From Candidatus Shapirobacteria bacterium CG09_land_8_20_14_0_10_38_17 (GTDB lineage Bacteria > Patescibacteriota > Microgenomatia > 0-14-0-10-38-17): a stretch of 10,916 nt of DNA. The stretch covers positions 261 to 11,176 of the forward strand of contig PEZH01000020.1 in assembly GCA_002774085.1 (NCBI GenBank), read 5' to 3'. The position numbers were made by a program, and so were the translations under genes. Positions 1 to 5,840 of the stretch are shown in pieces. The notes below the pieces were generated by a model. That model was given only the letters and a program-made list of their open reading frames with translations. It did not search any database and was not told the origin of the DNA. Position 1 is the first letter of the stretch, and every line of letters starts with the position of its first letter.

Positions 1-13
1 CCTTCAGAACCTG

Positions 14-32
14 TCCCGAATTTATTTCGGGA
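14..32. other. Small hairpin (inverted repeat)
   Basis: TCCCGAA (14-20) and TTCGGGA (26-32) form a perfect 7-bp stem with a 5-nt loop. No T-run follows on either strand, so it is not a classical intrinsic terminator. It may mark the 3' end of a gene that lies before the window, or be an interspersed repeat. Only the inverted repeat is seen directly. Confidence 0.45.
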
Positions 33-53
33 ATGATAAAGAATATTGCCAAT

Positions 54-80
54 TTGCATTTTAATAAAATGTGTTATAAT
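54..80 (+). promoter_or_regulatory. Promoter of the RRM protein gene
   Basis: A perfect -10 box TATAAT lies at 75-80, preceded by TGT at 72-74, which gives an extended -10 (TGnTATAAT). A weak -35 candidate, TTGCAT, is at 54-59 with a 15-bp spacer; TTGCCA at 46-51 is too far. Transcription should start near 87, leaving a leader of about 87 nt before the TTG start at 174. Confidence 0.6.
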
Positions 81-86
81 ATCTCT

Positions 87-173
87 GAAAGTCAGGATAG
101 TTTTTTAGACCCCAATGTTTACGGTCTTCAAAGAAACTTCCGCGCTTATCCCAAAAAGAGGAGGTGAGTAAAT
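87..173 (+). promoter_or_regulatory. Structured 5' leader with strong Shine-Dalgarno
   Basis: The leader ends in a strong ribosome-binding site, GAGGAGGTG (158-166), 7 nt before a TTG start, and this site decides that start. Three pairings are visible. AGACC (107-111) pairs with GGTCT (123-127). GGATAG (95-100) pairs with TTATCC (146-151), with one G-U pair. ACTTCC (136-141) pairs with GGAGGT (160-165), with one G-U pair, and the last would hide the Shine-Dalgarno. The last two cannot form together without a pseudoknot, so a conformational switch is conceivable. Folding and function are inferred. Confidence 0.4.
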
Positions 174-470
174 TTGAATACTAAACTTTACGTCGGTAAC
201 TTGAGCTATGAGGCTACTGACGAACAGCTATCAGAACTTTTTTCTAAAGCAGGCAAAGTAGCTAGCGCTACTGTTCTCAAGGATCAATATTCTGGTCGAT
301 CAAGAGGATTTGGTTTTGTGGAAATGGGCAGTGAAGAAGAAGCCAAGAAAGCAATCGAATTGTTCAACGAAAAAGATTTTGAAGGTCGAAAAATAATTGT
401 TAACGAGGCTCGTCCCAGAAATACAGAAGGTTCTCGAGATAGAAGAAGAGATTTTGGTCCCAGAAGATAA
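174..470 (+). CDS. Single-RRM RNA-binding protein
   Basis: This 98-residue protein consists of one RNA recognition motif followed by a short basic tail. RNP2 is LYVGNL (residues 5-10) and RNP1 is RGFGFVEM (44-51). F46 and F48 in RNP1 and Y6 in RNP2 are the aromatic positions that stack on RNA bases in this family. The C-terminus, from about residue 80, is rich in Arg and Asp and resembles the tails of small bacterial and cyanobacterial Rbp proteins. It probably binds single-stranded RNA in the cytoplasm; cyanobacterial relatives are often cold-induced, but nothing here proves that. The TTG start is chosen because GAGGAGGTG lies 7 nt upstream and translation begins directly at the RRM. It has its own extended -10 promoter and a long leader, and appears monocistronic, followed by a structured noncoding stretch. 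Family assignment is secure; the RNA target is unknown. Confidence 0.93.
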   Translation: MNTKLYVGNLSYEATDEQLSELFSKAGKVASATVLKDQYSGRSRGFGFVEMGSEEEAKKAIELFNEKDFEGRKIIVNEARPRNTEGSRDRRRDFGPRR

Positions 471-494
471 ACTGCTCCAAAGATAACAAATACA

Positions 495-586
495 GCGGAG
501 AAGGATTTGGCGAAGTGTCGTCAGGAGTGATTTTGCGGCATAGATTCTTCTCCGCCAACTGGCCCTGTACCGTTAATGGTGTAGGG
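495..586 (+). ncRNA. Structured RNA candidate after the RRM gene
   Basis: The gap between the RRM gene and gatC holds two adjacent hairpins. The first has a perfect 9-bp stem, GCGGAGAAG (495-503) with CTTCTCCGC (547-555), which can extend inward to about 509/541 with G-U and A-U pairs. The second has nine pairs, two of them G-U, between CCCTGTACC (563-571) and GGTGTAGGG (578-586), closing a 6-nt loop. In addition AGTGTCGT (514-521), in the loop of the first hairpin, is perfectly complementary to ACGACACT (601-608), which would make a pseudoknot. This is either a structured 3' UTR of the RRM mRNA or a small RNA processed from it. I do not recognise it as a known RNA family. The pairings are seen; the function is inferred. 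Confidence 0.4.
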
Positions 587-588
587 TT

Positions 589-615
589 GGTGTGCTAAAA
601 ACGACACTCTTTTTT
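589..615 (+). terminator. Possible intrinsic terminator
   Basis: GGTGT (589-593) can pair with ACACT (604-608; the outer pair is G-U). After one C, a run of six T follows (610-615). The stem is short, so termination may be weak. The 3' arm is the same sequence that can pair with 514-521 in the preceding hairpin loop, so the two pairings compete. A terminator here agrees with the separate gatC promoter just downstream. Confidence 0.35.
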
Positions 616-616
616 A

Positions 617-647
617 TTGTCCCTGGATATTTTTCTTATGGTAGAAT
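617..647 (+). promoter_or_regulatory. Promoter of the gatC-gatA cluster
   Basis: TAGAAT (642-647) preceded by TGG (639-641) makes an extended -10 box. TTGTCC at 617-622 is a possible -35 with a rather long 19-bp spacer. The -10 box ends 10 nt before the GTG at 658, so the mRNA leader would be only a few nucleotides. No Shine-Dalgarno is visible before 658. Confidence 0.45.
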
Positions 648-657
648 AAAAACAAAC

Positions 658-939
658 GTGGACAAAGTTAAAATATTGCCAGATCGTTTATCTTTGTTGG
701 CTAATTTAAAAATTACCGCGAGCGAAAAGATAAAAATCGCCCGTCAACTCCTAAAAACAGTTAATTTTTTTGCCATCTTGGATAATATTGACGATCTTGA
801 TAAATTTAGGCCCACTTTCCAGGTAACTAAAAACGAAAATATTACCCGTAAAGACGAGGCAGGAAAATCACTTTCCCAAAAATTGATTTTAAAAAAAGAA
901 AAATATTTTAAAACAAAAGGAGGGATAACTAAAAGGTGA
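658..939 (+). CDS. gatC: Aspartyl/glutamyl-tRNA amidotransferase subunit C
   Basis: GatC is the small subunit of the GatCAB amidotransferase, which converts Glu-tRNA(Gln) and/or Asp-tRNA(Asn) to the correctly charged tRNA. It wraps around and stabilises GatA. From the GTG at 658 the protein has 93 residues, close to the usual 95 or so. It shows the family pattern: an N-terminal helix with LSLLANLKITASEK, a second helix ending in a NIDDLD stretch, then RPTFQVTKNENITRKDEAG, matching the conserved region around a P-T and an R-x-D, and a final YF-K segment. The frame stays open back to a GTG at 592. The longer version would begin inside the terminator-like hairpin, and its extra residues do not resemble GatC, so 658 is preferred. 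The stop TGA overlaps the GTG of gatA, which indicates coupled translation. Confidence 0.85.
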   Translation: MDKVKILPDRLSLLANLKITASEKIKIARQLLKTVNFFAILDNIDDLDKFRPTFQVTKNENITRKDEAGKSLSQKLILKKEKYFKTKGGITKR

Positions 940-2348
940 GTGGAAAAATCTTGACCGAAAAGGGAATTAGTTTCATTGAGTGGCAAAAAAGAATTAAAAA
1001 AGGGAAAGTTTCTTCTCAAGAAATAGTTCAATATTACTTAAAACAAATTAAGAAAAAAAACCAGCAGACTAACGCCTTTTTAACAATCAATCAAAAAGCT
1101 CTTAGGGAAGCTCAAAAAGCAGACAGAGAAATCAGCAAATCAAAATCTGCCGATTTATTTCTAAAGAAACCTCTTTTGGGTTTGCCTATTGCCATAAAGG
1201 ATAATTTTTGTACTCAAGGCTTACCAACCACGGCCGCCTCAAAAATTTTAGAAAATTACCTCCCTCCTTACGACGCCACCGTGATTCAACGTCTTAAAAA
1301 GGCGGGGGCGATAATTTTAGGTAAAACCAATATGGATGCCTGGGCTCATGGTTCTTCTACTGAAACTTCCGACTTTGGTCCCACCCACAACCCCTACGAT
1401 CTTGAACGTGCTCCCGGCGGTTCATCAGGAGGTTCGGCGGCCGCCGTTGCCGCGGCGATGGCACCAGCCGCCATTGGTTCGGAAACAGCCGGTTCAATTC
1501 GCCAACCCGCTGCTTGGTGCGGCGTAGTGGGTTTTAAACCTACCTATGGCCGTGTCAGCCGCTACGGACTAATTGCGATGGCTTCTTCACTTGATTGCCC
1601 CGGACCAATAACCCAAAACGTGAAAGATGCTATCTTACTCTACAACATCCTCTCCGGCCCGGACCCAAAAGACGCCACCACCATCAAAGAAAAACCAGTC
1701 TTGATAAATTACAAAAAGCCCCTCCCTAAAAATTTAAAAATCGGCCTAAGTCAAAAATATCTAAAATTAGCTAACAAAGAAGTTGCCCAAAAAATCCTTG
1801 AAGCGGCCAAGGTTTTAGAAAAAAAAGGCGCTAAAATTCGGGAGGTATCGCTCCTTGACCCCAAAATAAGCATTGCCGTTTATACCATCCTTCAGCGCGC
1901 CGAAGTTTCCTCAAATTTAGCCCGTTATGATGGCCTTCGTTATGGCCGCAACCGCTCCTATTTTGGCCTGGAGGCAAAAAGAAGAATTATGTTAGGCACT
2001 TTCGTTTTGTCGGCAGGATATTTTGATCAATATTATCTTAAAGCCCAAAAAGCGCGCACTAAAATCATCAAAGATTTTAAACAGGCTTTTAAAAAAGTGG
2101 ATTTAATCATCGGCCCTACCTCTCCCACGGTTGCCCTCAAAATAGGGGAGTGGGAAAAAAATCCTATGTTCGGCGAAACCCAAGATGTTTTAGTAGAACC
2201 AAATTCTTTAGCCGGCCTGCCGGGCATTAGTATTAATTGTGGTTATAATAAAGAGGGCCTACCGGTAGGGCTACAAATTTTTGGTCCCCAAAAAAGTGAG
2301 GAGTTAATTTTAAGATTAGCCGACCAACTCGAACAATGGCAAAAATAA
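936..2348 (+). CDS. gatA: Aspartyl/glutamyl-tRNA amidotransferase subunit A
   Basis: GatA is the glutaminase subunit of GatCAB. It hydrolyses glutamine and passes the ammonia through a channel to GatB. The 470 residues form one amidase-signature domain, near the usual length of about 485. The Ser-cisSer-Lys triad is intact: Lys88 (in AIKDNF), Ser163 (first Ser of GGSSGGSAAA, 161-170) and Ser187 (in GSETAGSIRQP). All three are shifted by 9 relative to the well-known S. aureus residues K79, S154 and S178. The usual GSDTGGS reads GSETAGS here, a mild substitution near the active site. The GTG start overlaps the gatC stop (GTGA), and a strong Shine-Dalgarno AAAGGAGGG (916-924) lies 11 nt upstream. 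The 3' end overlaps the next gene by 13 nt. Assignment is secure; whether the complex makes Gln-tRNA, Asn-tRNA or both cannot be told from this gene. Confidence 0.97.
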   Translation: MSGKILTEKGISFIEWQKRIKKGKVSSQEIVQYYLKQIKKKNQQTNAFLTINQKALREAQKADREISKSKSADLFLKKPLLGLPIAIKDNFCTQGLPTTAASKILENYLPPYDATVIQRLKKAGAIILGKTNMDAWAHGSSTETSDFGPTHNPYDLERAPGGSSGGSAAAVAAAMAPAAIGSETAGSIRQPAAWCGVVGFKPTYGRVSRYGLIAMASSLDCPGPITQNVKDAILLYNILSGPDPKDATTIKEKPVLINYKKPLPKNLKIGLSQKYLKLANKEVAQKILEAAKVLEKKGAKIREVSLLDPKISIAVYTILQRAEVSSNLARYDGLRYGRNRSYFGLEAKRRIMLGTFVLSAGYFDQYYLKAQKARTKIIKDFKQAFKKVDLIIGPTSPTVALKIGEWEKNPMFGETQDVLVEPNSLAGLPGISINCGYNKEGLPVGLQIFGPQKSEELILRLADQLEQWQK

Positions 2349-3613
2349 TCGCCAAGAAAAAACCATTCTTAAAAGATCTCTTGAAGAATAAAAACCTGCG
2401 CCTACTCTTAGCCAGCCAGTTCTGCTCTAATATTACCGCCACCACTCTCCTTTTTACTCTAATGAATTTTATTTTTGAAAAAAGTCAATCAACTATTACG
2501 GTAGGAATTTTATTGTTTTTTTATTACCTTCCTACCGGTGTTTTGGGAATCTTTAGCGGCGCTATCATTGATAAGTCTAACAAAAAGAAAATTCTCATCT
2601 TTTCTAACTTAACTCAAGCTTTCGTAGCTTTACTTTTTCTATTTATTAGCTACCGTCCCTTTTTGGCTTATCTTATTATTTTTCTCTACTCAAGCTTAGA
2701 TGAGTTTTTTAACCCCACCGTAGGAACAGTAATTCCCAACGTTGTTAAAAAAGAAGACCTGGGAAGCGCTAATGCTATCTGGCTTTTTGCTTCTCATGGT
2801 TCCTTAATTTTTGGGTCGCTCACCGCCGGGTTACTGCTAAAAGTCTTCGGCCACATTAACTTCATCTTCCCCACCGCATCAATCTTATTGTTGTCAGCCG
2901 CTCTTTTCTCTGCTTTAATACCCGAAAAAGTGATTAATCAAAATAAAAAATATCCTAATATTTCCCTCCACTTCAACTTTCTTGATTTTTGGGAAGACGT
3001 CAAACAGGGATATAATTTTGTCTGCCAAAAGAAAATTATCTTTTTCCCAATTCTTCTTTTAGCAGGAGCAGAAGTAATTATTAGCATTATCGTTGCTATT
3101 ATCCCTGCTTTTTCACAAATCATTCATATTGCTTTTGCCGATGCTTCTTTTTTTATCATCACCCCTATTATTTTAGGAACTTTATCCGGAGCCTGGGTAG
3201 TCAGCCAGAAAATCAAAACCAAAAAAATAAGAAAAAAGAAATTAATCTTTGGGGGGGTAACCGCCTGCGGAACATTATTCATTCTTATTACCGCCGCCAC
3301 ATTTATCTCTCGCCCGGTTCCCCTTATTGCTCCCTTACTATTTCTGGCCGGCTTTTCCTTTATTTTCTTTATCGTTCCCATCCAAACCTTAATTCAAGAA
3401 AATACCCCCTCAGATATTCGCGGTCGTGTTTATGGTATTTTGGGGACATTAATTGCTCTTGCCGCCTTTATCCCCTCATTAATTATTATTTCCTTGGTTG
3501 ACCTTTTGGGAATTCGCTTAATTTTACTCTCTCTGGGTATAAGTCTTTTTTCTTTATCATATTTTGTCCAAAAAAACCAGCAAAAACTCTTTGCCCAATT
3601 AAACCATATTTAG
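2336..3613 (+). CDS. MFS transporter (12 membrane segments)
   Basis: This 425-residue integral membrane protein belongs to the major facilitator superfamily and resembles the MFS_3/EntS-like efflux branch. About twelve hydrophobic helices are visible, near residues 20-45, 54-75, 86-106, 108-128, 145-170, 175-195, 235-260, 268-290, 302-322, 328-350, 366-388 and 390-412. A basic, hydrophilic central loop (about 196-232) separates the two halves. The loop after helix 2 carries MFS motif A as GAIIDKSNKKKIL (75-87), and DIRGRVYGI (360-368) is typical of this branch. The substrate cannot be read from the sequence; export of a small molecule is the family expectation. The ATG lies inside the last codons of gatA (13-nt overlap, different frame), so it is probably translated from the gat transcript. 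No clear Shine-Dalgarno is seen. The stop codon lies in the left arm of a strong hairpin. Confidence 0.85.
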   Translation: MAKIIAKKKPFLKDLLKNKNLRLLLASQFCSNITATTLLFTLMNFIFEKSQSTITVGILLFFYYLPTGVLGIFSGAIIDKSNKKKILIFSNLTQAFVALLFLFISYRPFLAYLIIFLYSSLDEFFNPTVGTVIPNVVKKEDLGSANAIWLFASHGSLIFGSLTAGLLLKVFGHINFIFPTASILLLSAALFSALIPEKVINQNKKYPNISLHFNFLDFWEDVKQGYNFVCQKKIIFFPILLLAGAEVIISIIVAIIPAFSQIIHIAFADASFFIITPIILGTLSGAWVVSQKIKTKKIRKKKLIFGGVTACGTLFILITAATFISRPVPLIAPLLFLAGFSFIFFIVPIQTLIQENTPSDIRGRVYGILGTLIALAAFIPSLIIISLVDLLGIRLILLSLGISLFSLSYFVQKNQQKLFAQLNHI

Positions 3614-3643
3614 CCTCGCAAGGAGTTACCTTGCGAGGCTAAA
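3609..3643 (+). terminator. Perfect 15-bp hairpin between MFS gene and gatB
   Basis: TTTAGCCTCGCAAGG (3609-3623) and CCTTGCGAGGCTAAA (3629-3643) are exactly complementary around a 5-nt loop, AGTTA. The TAG stop of the transporter gene is part of the left arm. No long T-run follows, so it is not a textbook terminator. It could terminate or attenuate transcription, protect the upstream 3' end, or separate gatB expression. It ends 15 nt before the gatB ATG. A 10-nt sequence, GCTAAATAAA, is repeated in tandem at 3638-3647 and 3648-3657 in that short gap. Confidence 0.5.
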
Positions 3644-3658
3644 TAAAGCTAAATAAAT

Positions 3659-4987
3659 ATGACCAATAAATTTTATCCTGTTATCGGTTTAGAAATTCAC
3701 GTTGAGCTGGAAACACGTTCCAAAATGTTTTGCTCCTGCTCAGCTAAACATTTTGGTAAAGAACCTAACAGTCAAACTTGCCCAGTTTGCTTAGGGCTAC
3801 CGGGCGCCTTACCTGTCCCTAATAAAGAAGCAATTAAAAGAACTTTATTTTTAGCCTTAGCGCTCGGTTGTCAAATTAACAAAAACAGCTGGTTTGACCG
3901 TAAGAATTATTTTTACCCCGACCTACCTAAAGGATACCAAATAAGCCAATTTTTTAAGCCTTTAGGGGTTAATGGCAAAATAATACTACAATCTAATAAA
4001 GTAGTAAAAATTCACGAAATTCATCTTGAGGAAGATACCGCCAAATCAATCCATAGAAAAGTTAATGGAAAAGAGGTTACTTTTTTGGATTTCAATAAGT
4101 CGGGCATACCACTAATTGAAGTTGTCTCCGAACCTGACTTAACCAGCGCCCAAGAAGCCAAAGACTACGCTCAAGCTATTCACCAATTAGTAAGACGGCT
4201 CAAAATAAGCCATGCCGATATGGAAAAAGGGCAAATGAGATTAGAAGCCAATATTTCTTTAAAAAAATATTTAAACGACCCGCTGCCACCCTATAAGGTA
4301 GAAATAAAAAACATTAATTCCTTCAAATTTTTAAAAGATGCCATTGACTACGAAATTAACCGTCAACAAAAGTTGCTTAATCAAGAAAAACAAATACCAC
4401 AAGAAACCCGCGGCTATGATTCAAAAAATAAAAAAACATTTATCCAACGCAGTAAAGAAAAAGCCTATGAATACCGCTATTTTCCCGAGCCTGATATCCC
4501 TCCTCTGGTAATAGATAAACTTTTTGATATTGAAAGCTTGAAAAAATCTCTTCCCGAACTACCTGAACAGGCAATTAACCGCTTAATTAACCAATACCAC
4601 CTTTCCCTATATCAGGCAAAGATAATTACTAAAACCCATAAAGTATTATCTTATTTTGAAAAAGCCGCCAGAGCAGGCCAAAAACAAAAAATAAAAGCTA
4701 ATGACATCGCCAATATTATTATTAATAAAAAACTATCTATAAATAAGCTTTCACCACCACAATTAATCAATAAAATAAGAGAGAGGGAAGAACAAGCTCT
4801 TGTCGGTGGAGCAAAATTGCGATCAGTTATTAAAAAAGTTTTAATCGCTAACCCCAAGGCGATAGGGGATTATAAAAAAGGAAAAACCAATGCTTTAGCT
4901 TTTTTAATTGGCCAGGTGCAAAAAGAAACCAAAGGAAAAGCTGATATCAAACAAGCGCAAAAAATGCTTCGGGAGAAATTAAAATAG
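3659..4987 (+). CDS. gatB: Aspartyl/glutamyl-tRNA amidotransferase subunit B
   Basis: GatB binds the misacylated tRNA, activates the Glu or Asp side chain with ATP, and uses ammonia from GatA to form the amide. The 442 residues are somewhat shorter than the usual 475 or so but cover the whole family. The N-terminal catalytic core has VIGLEIHVEL (8-17). A Cys-x-Cys pair (C25, C27) and a Cys-x-x-Cys pair (C41, C44) form a likely zinc site. Further core segments are WFDRKNYFYPDLPKGYQISQ (78-97), the IHLEEDTAKS stretch (121-130) and YRYFPEPDIPPL (272-283). The helical, YqeY-like C-terminal tRNA-binding domain follows from about 300, ending in NPKAIGDYKKGKTNALAFL-type sequence. It lies 45 nt after the transporter gene with a hairpin between, and no Shine-Dalgarno precedes the ATG. 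Assignment is secure. Confidence 0.97.
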   Translation: MTNKFYPVIGLEIHVELETRSKMFCSCSAKHFGKEPNSQTCPVCLGLPGALPVPNKEAIKRTLFLALALGCQINKNSWFDRKNYFYPDLPKGYQISQFFKPLGVNGKIILQSNKVVKIHEIHLEEDTAKSIHRKVNGKEVTFLDFNKSGIPLIEVVSEPDLTSAQEAKDYAQAIHQLVRRLKISHADMEKGQMRLEANISLKKYLNDPLPPYKVEIKNINSFKFLKDAIDYEINRQQKLLNQEKQIPQETRGYDSKNKKTFIQRSKEKAYEYRYFPEPDIPPLVIDKLFDIESLKKSLPELPEQAINRLINQYHLSLYQAKIITKTHKVLSYFEKAARAGQKQKIKANDIANIIINKKLSINKLSPPQLINKIREREEQALVGGAKLRSVIKKVLIANPKAIGDYKKGKTNALAFLIGQVQKETKGKADIKQAQKMLREKLK

Positions 4988-5086
4988 GCGGATCAGGATG
5001 GCAGACAATTGCTAAAAAAATAATTAATTACCAATGAATAATGATTAATAAAAACAGAAACAGTCAATCCAACAGAGATTGCTAAT

Positions 5087-5100
5087 ATACGGTACCGTAT
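5087..5100. repeat. 14-bp perfect palindrome in the gatB-alkD gap
   Basis: ATACGGTACCGTAT equals its own reverse complement. It lies in the 189-nt noncoding gap 4988-5176, which has no coding potential that I can support. Nearby, CAATC (5065-5069) and GATTG (5077-5081) can form a small hairpin. ATCAGGAT (4992-4999) is complementary to GTCCTGAT (5101-5108) with one G-U pair, 101 nt apart. The palindrome has the symmetry of a dimeric-repressor operator, but it sits well upstream of the likely promoter of the next gene, and no regulator is encoded nearby. Confidence 0.35.
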
Positions 5101-5136
5101 GTCCTGATTCCACTTTAATATATTGAAGTATCTTTC

Positions 5137-5167
5137 TTGCCCCAAAAGGAATATTATATCCCATAAT
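5137..5167 (+). promoter_or_regulatory. Possible promoter of the AlkD-like gene
   Basis: CATAAT (5162-5167) is a -10 candidate, with TTGCCC (5137-5142) as a weak -35 and a 19-bp spacer. The box ends 9 nt before the ATG at 5177, so the message would be leaderless or nearly so. No Shine-Dalgarno is close enough to the ATG. Confidence 0.3.
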
Positions 5168-5176
5168 AAATAATCA

Positions 5177-5791
5177 ATGAATAGATTACATAAAGAATTA
5201 TTAGCCACAATTATAAAAGAAAATAACGAAAGTCCCTTTGTTACAAAACACAATACAAACTACGAAGGACATAGCGATAAAAGCTATCGTTTATCAAACG
5301 CCCAGCTTAGAAAACTCGCTAAAGCTTGGTTAAAAAAACATATTGATTTGAATTTTGATAATTTTGTTCAGCTCCTGAATTCTCTATATGAAAACGGCCA
5401 GTCCTCCTCTGAAAAATACATTGCCGGCTTCATCATTGAATATTCACCAAAATATAGAAAGTATATAGAACCTAAATTATTAAATAGCTGGCTAAATAAT
5501 TTGACTGGATGGGCTCAAGTAGACTCACTTTGTCAATCAAAGTTCGACTGGCGAGATTTATTATCAAATTGGCGTCAATGGAAAGATTTATTAAAAAAAC
5601 TTAATAAATCTAAGAATATAAACAAACGGCGGGCATCTTTAGTTTTATTAATAAAACCGGTTAGAAATTCTAATAGCAAAAAACTTACCGACACAGCAAT
5701 TCAAAATATCGAGAATGTAAAGGAGGAAAAAGATATTTCAATTACCAAAGCAACCTCATGGCTCTTAAGAGCGATGATAAAAAAATCATAA
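5177..5791 (+). CDS. AlkD-like DNA alkylation-repair protein, short C-terminus
   Basis: This 204-residue, mostly helical protein matches the DNA alkylation repair (AlkD) HEAT-like-repeat family. The best matches are LRKLAKAWLKK (44-54), GWAQVDSLC (111-119), NKRRASLVLLIKP (149-161) and KATSWLLRAM (191-200). AlkD glycosylases remove N3- and N7-alkylated purines without flipping the base out. The key residues of B. cereus AlkD (W109, D113, R148, W187) appear to be present as W112, D116, R151 (or R152) and W195, so activity is plausible. The protein stops about 9 residues after W195, where relatives continue with a further helix; typical length is about 220-240. This may be natural reduction rather than a break, since I see no continuation of the family sequence after the stop. 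It stands alone between gatB and dnaE. The residue matches are from memory and need an alignment. Confidence 0.72.
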   Translation: MNRLHKELLATIIKENNESPFVTKHNTNYEGHSDKSYRLSNAQLRKLAKAWLKKHIDLNFDNFVQLLNSLYENGQSSSEKYIAGFIIEYSPKYRKYIEPKLLNSWLNNLTGWAQVDSLCQSKFDWRDLLSNWRQWKDLLKKLNKSKNINKRRASLVLLIKPVRNSNSKKLTDTAIQNIENVKEEKDISITKATSWLLRAMIKKS

Positions 5792-5800
5792 ATTTGGTAG

Positions 5801-5828
5801 AGTCCCATAGACTTACGCTCGTGGGACT
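5801..5828 (+). other. Hairpin just upstream of dnaE
   Basis: AGTCCCA (5801-5807) and TGGGACT (5822-5828) form a 7-bp stem, extendable by one T-G pair, around a loop of about 12 nt. No T-run follows. It lies between the AlkD-like gene and the first possible dnaE start. It may be a 3'-end or weak terminator structure, or part of the dnaE leader; TGGTAGAGT (5795-5803) overlapping its left arm resembles an extended -10 box. Confidence 0.4.
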
Positions 5829-5840
5829 AGGAATTAGAGA

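Noticed and set aside
592..657. Longer gatC starting at GTG 592
   Set aside because: The added 22 residues do not resemble GatC, and the start would lie within the terminator-like hairpin and upstream of the extended -10 box at 639-647. The GTG at 658 gives the normal family length.
744..1031. Minus-strand open frame opposite gatC and gatA
   Set aside because: It overlaps two well-supported genes completely, and its translation shows no recognisable motif.
3124..3381. Minus-strand open frame within the MFS gene
   Set aside because: It is the antisense of a membrane-protein coding region and has no independent support.
3638..3657. Tandem repeat of GCTAAATAAA as a functional repeat array
   Set aside because: Only two copies, AT-rich and partly inside the hairpin arm. 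No CRISPR-like or longer tandem array was seen anywhere in the window.
4993..5253. Minus-strand open frame across the gatB-alkD gap
   Set aside because: It has hydrophobic, low-complexity content from AT-rich DNA, overlaps the start of the AlkD-like gene, and has no Shine-Dalgarno or family match. The gap is better read as noncoding.
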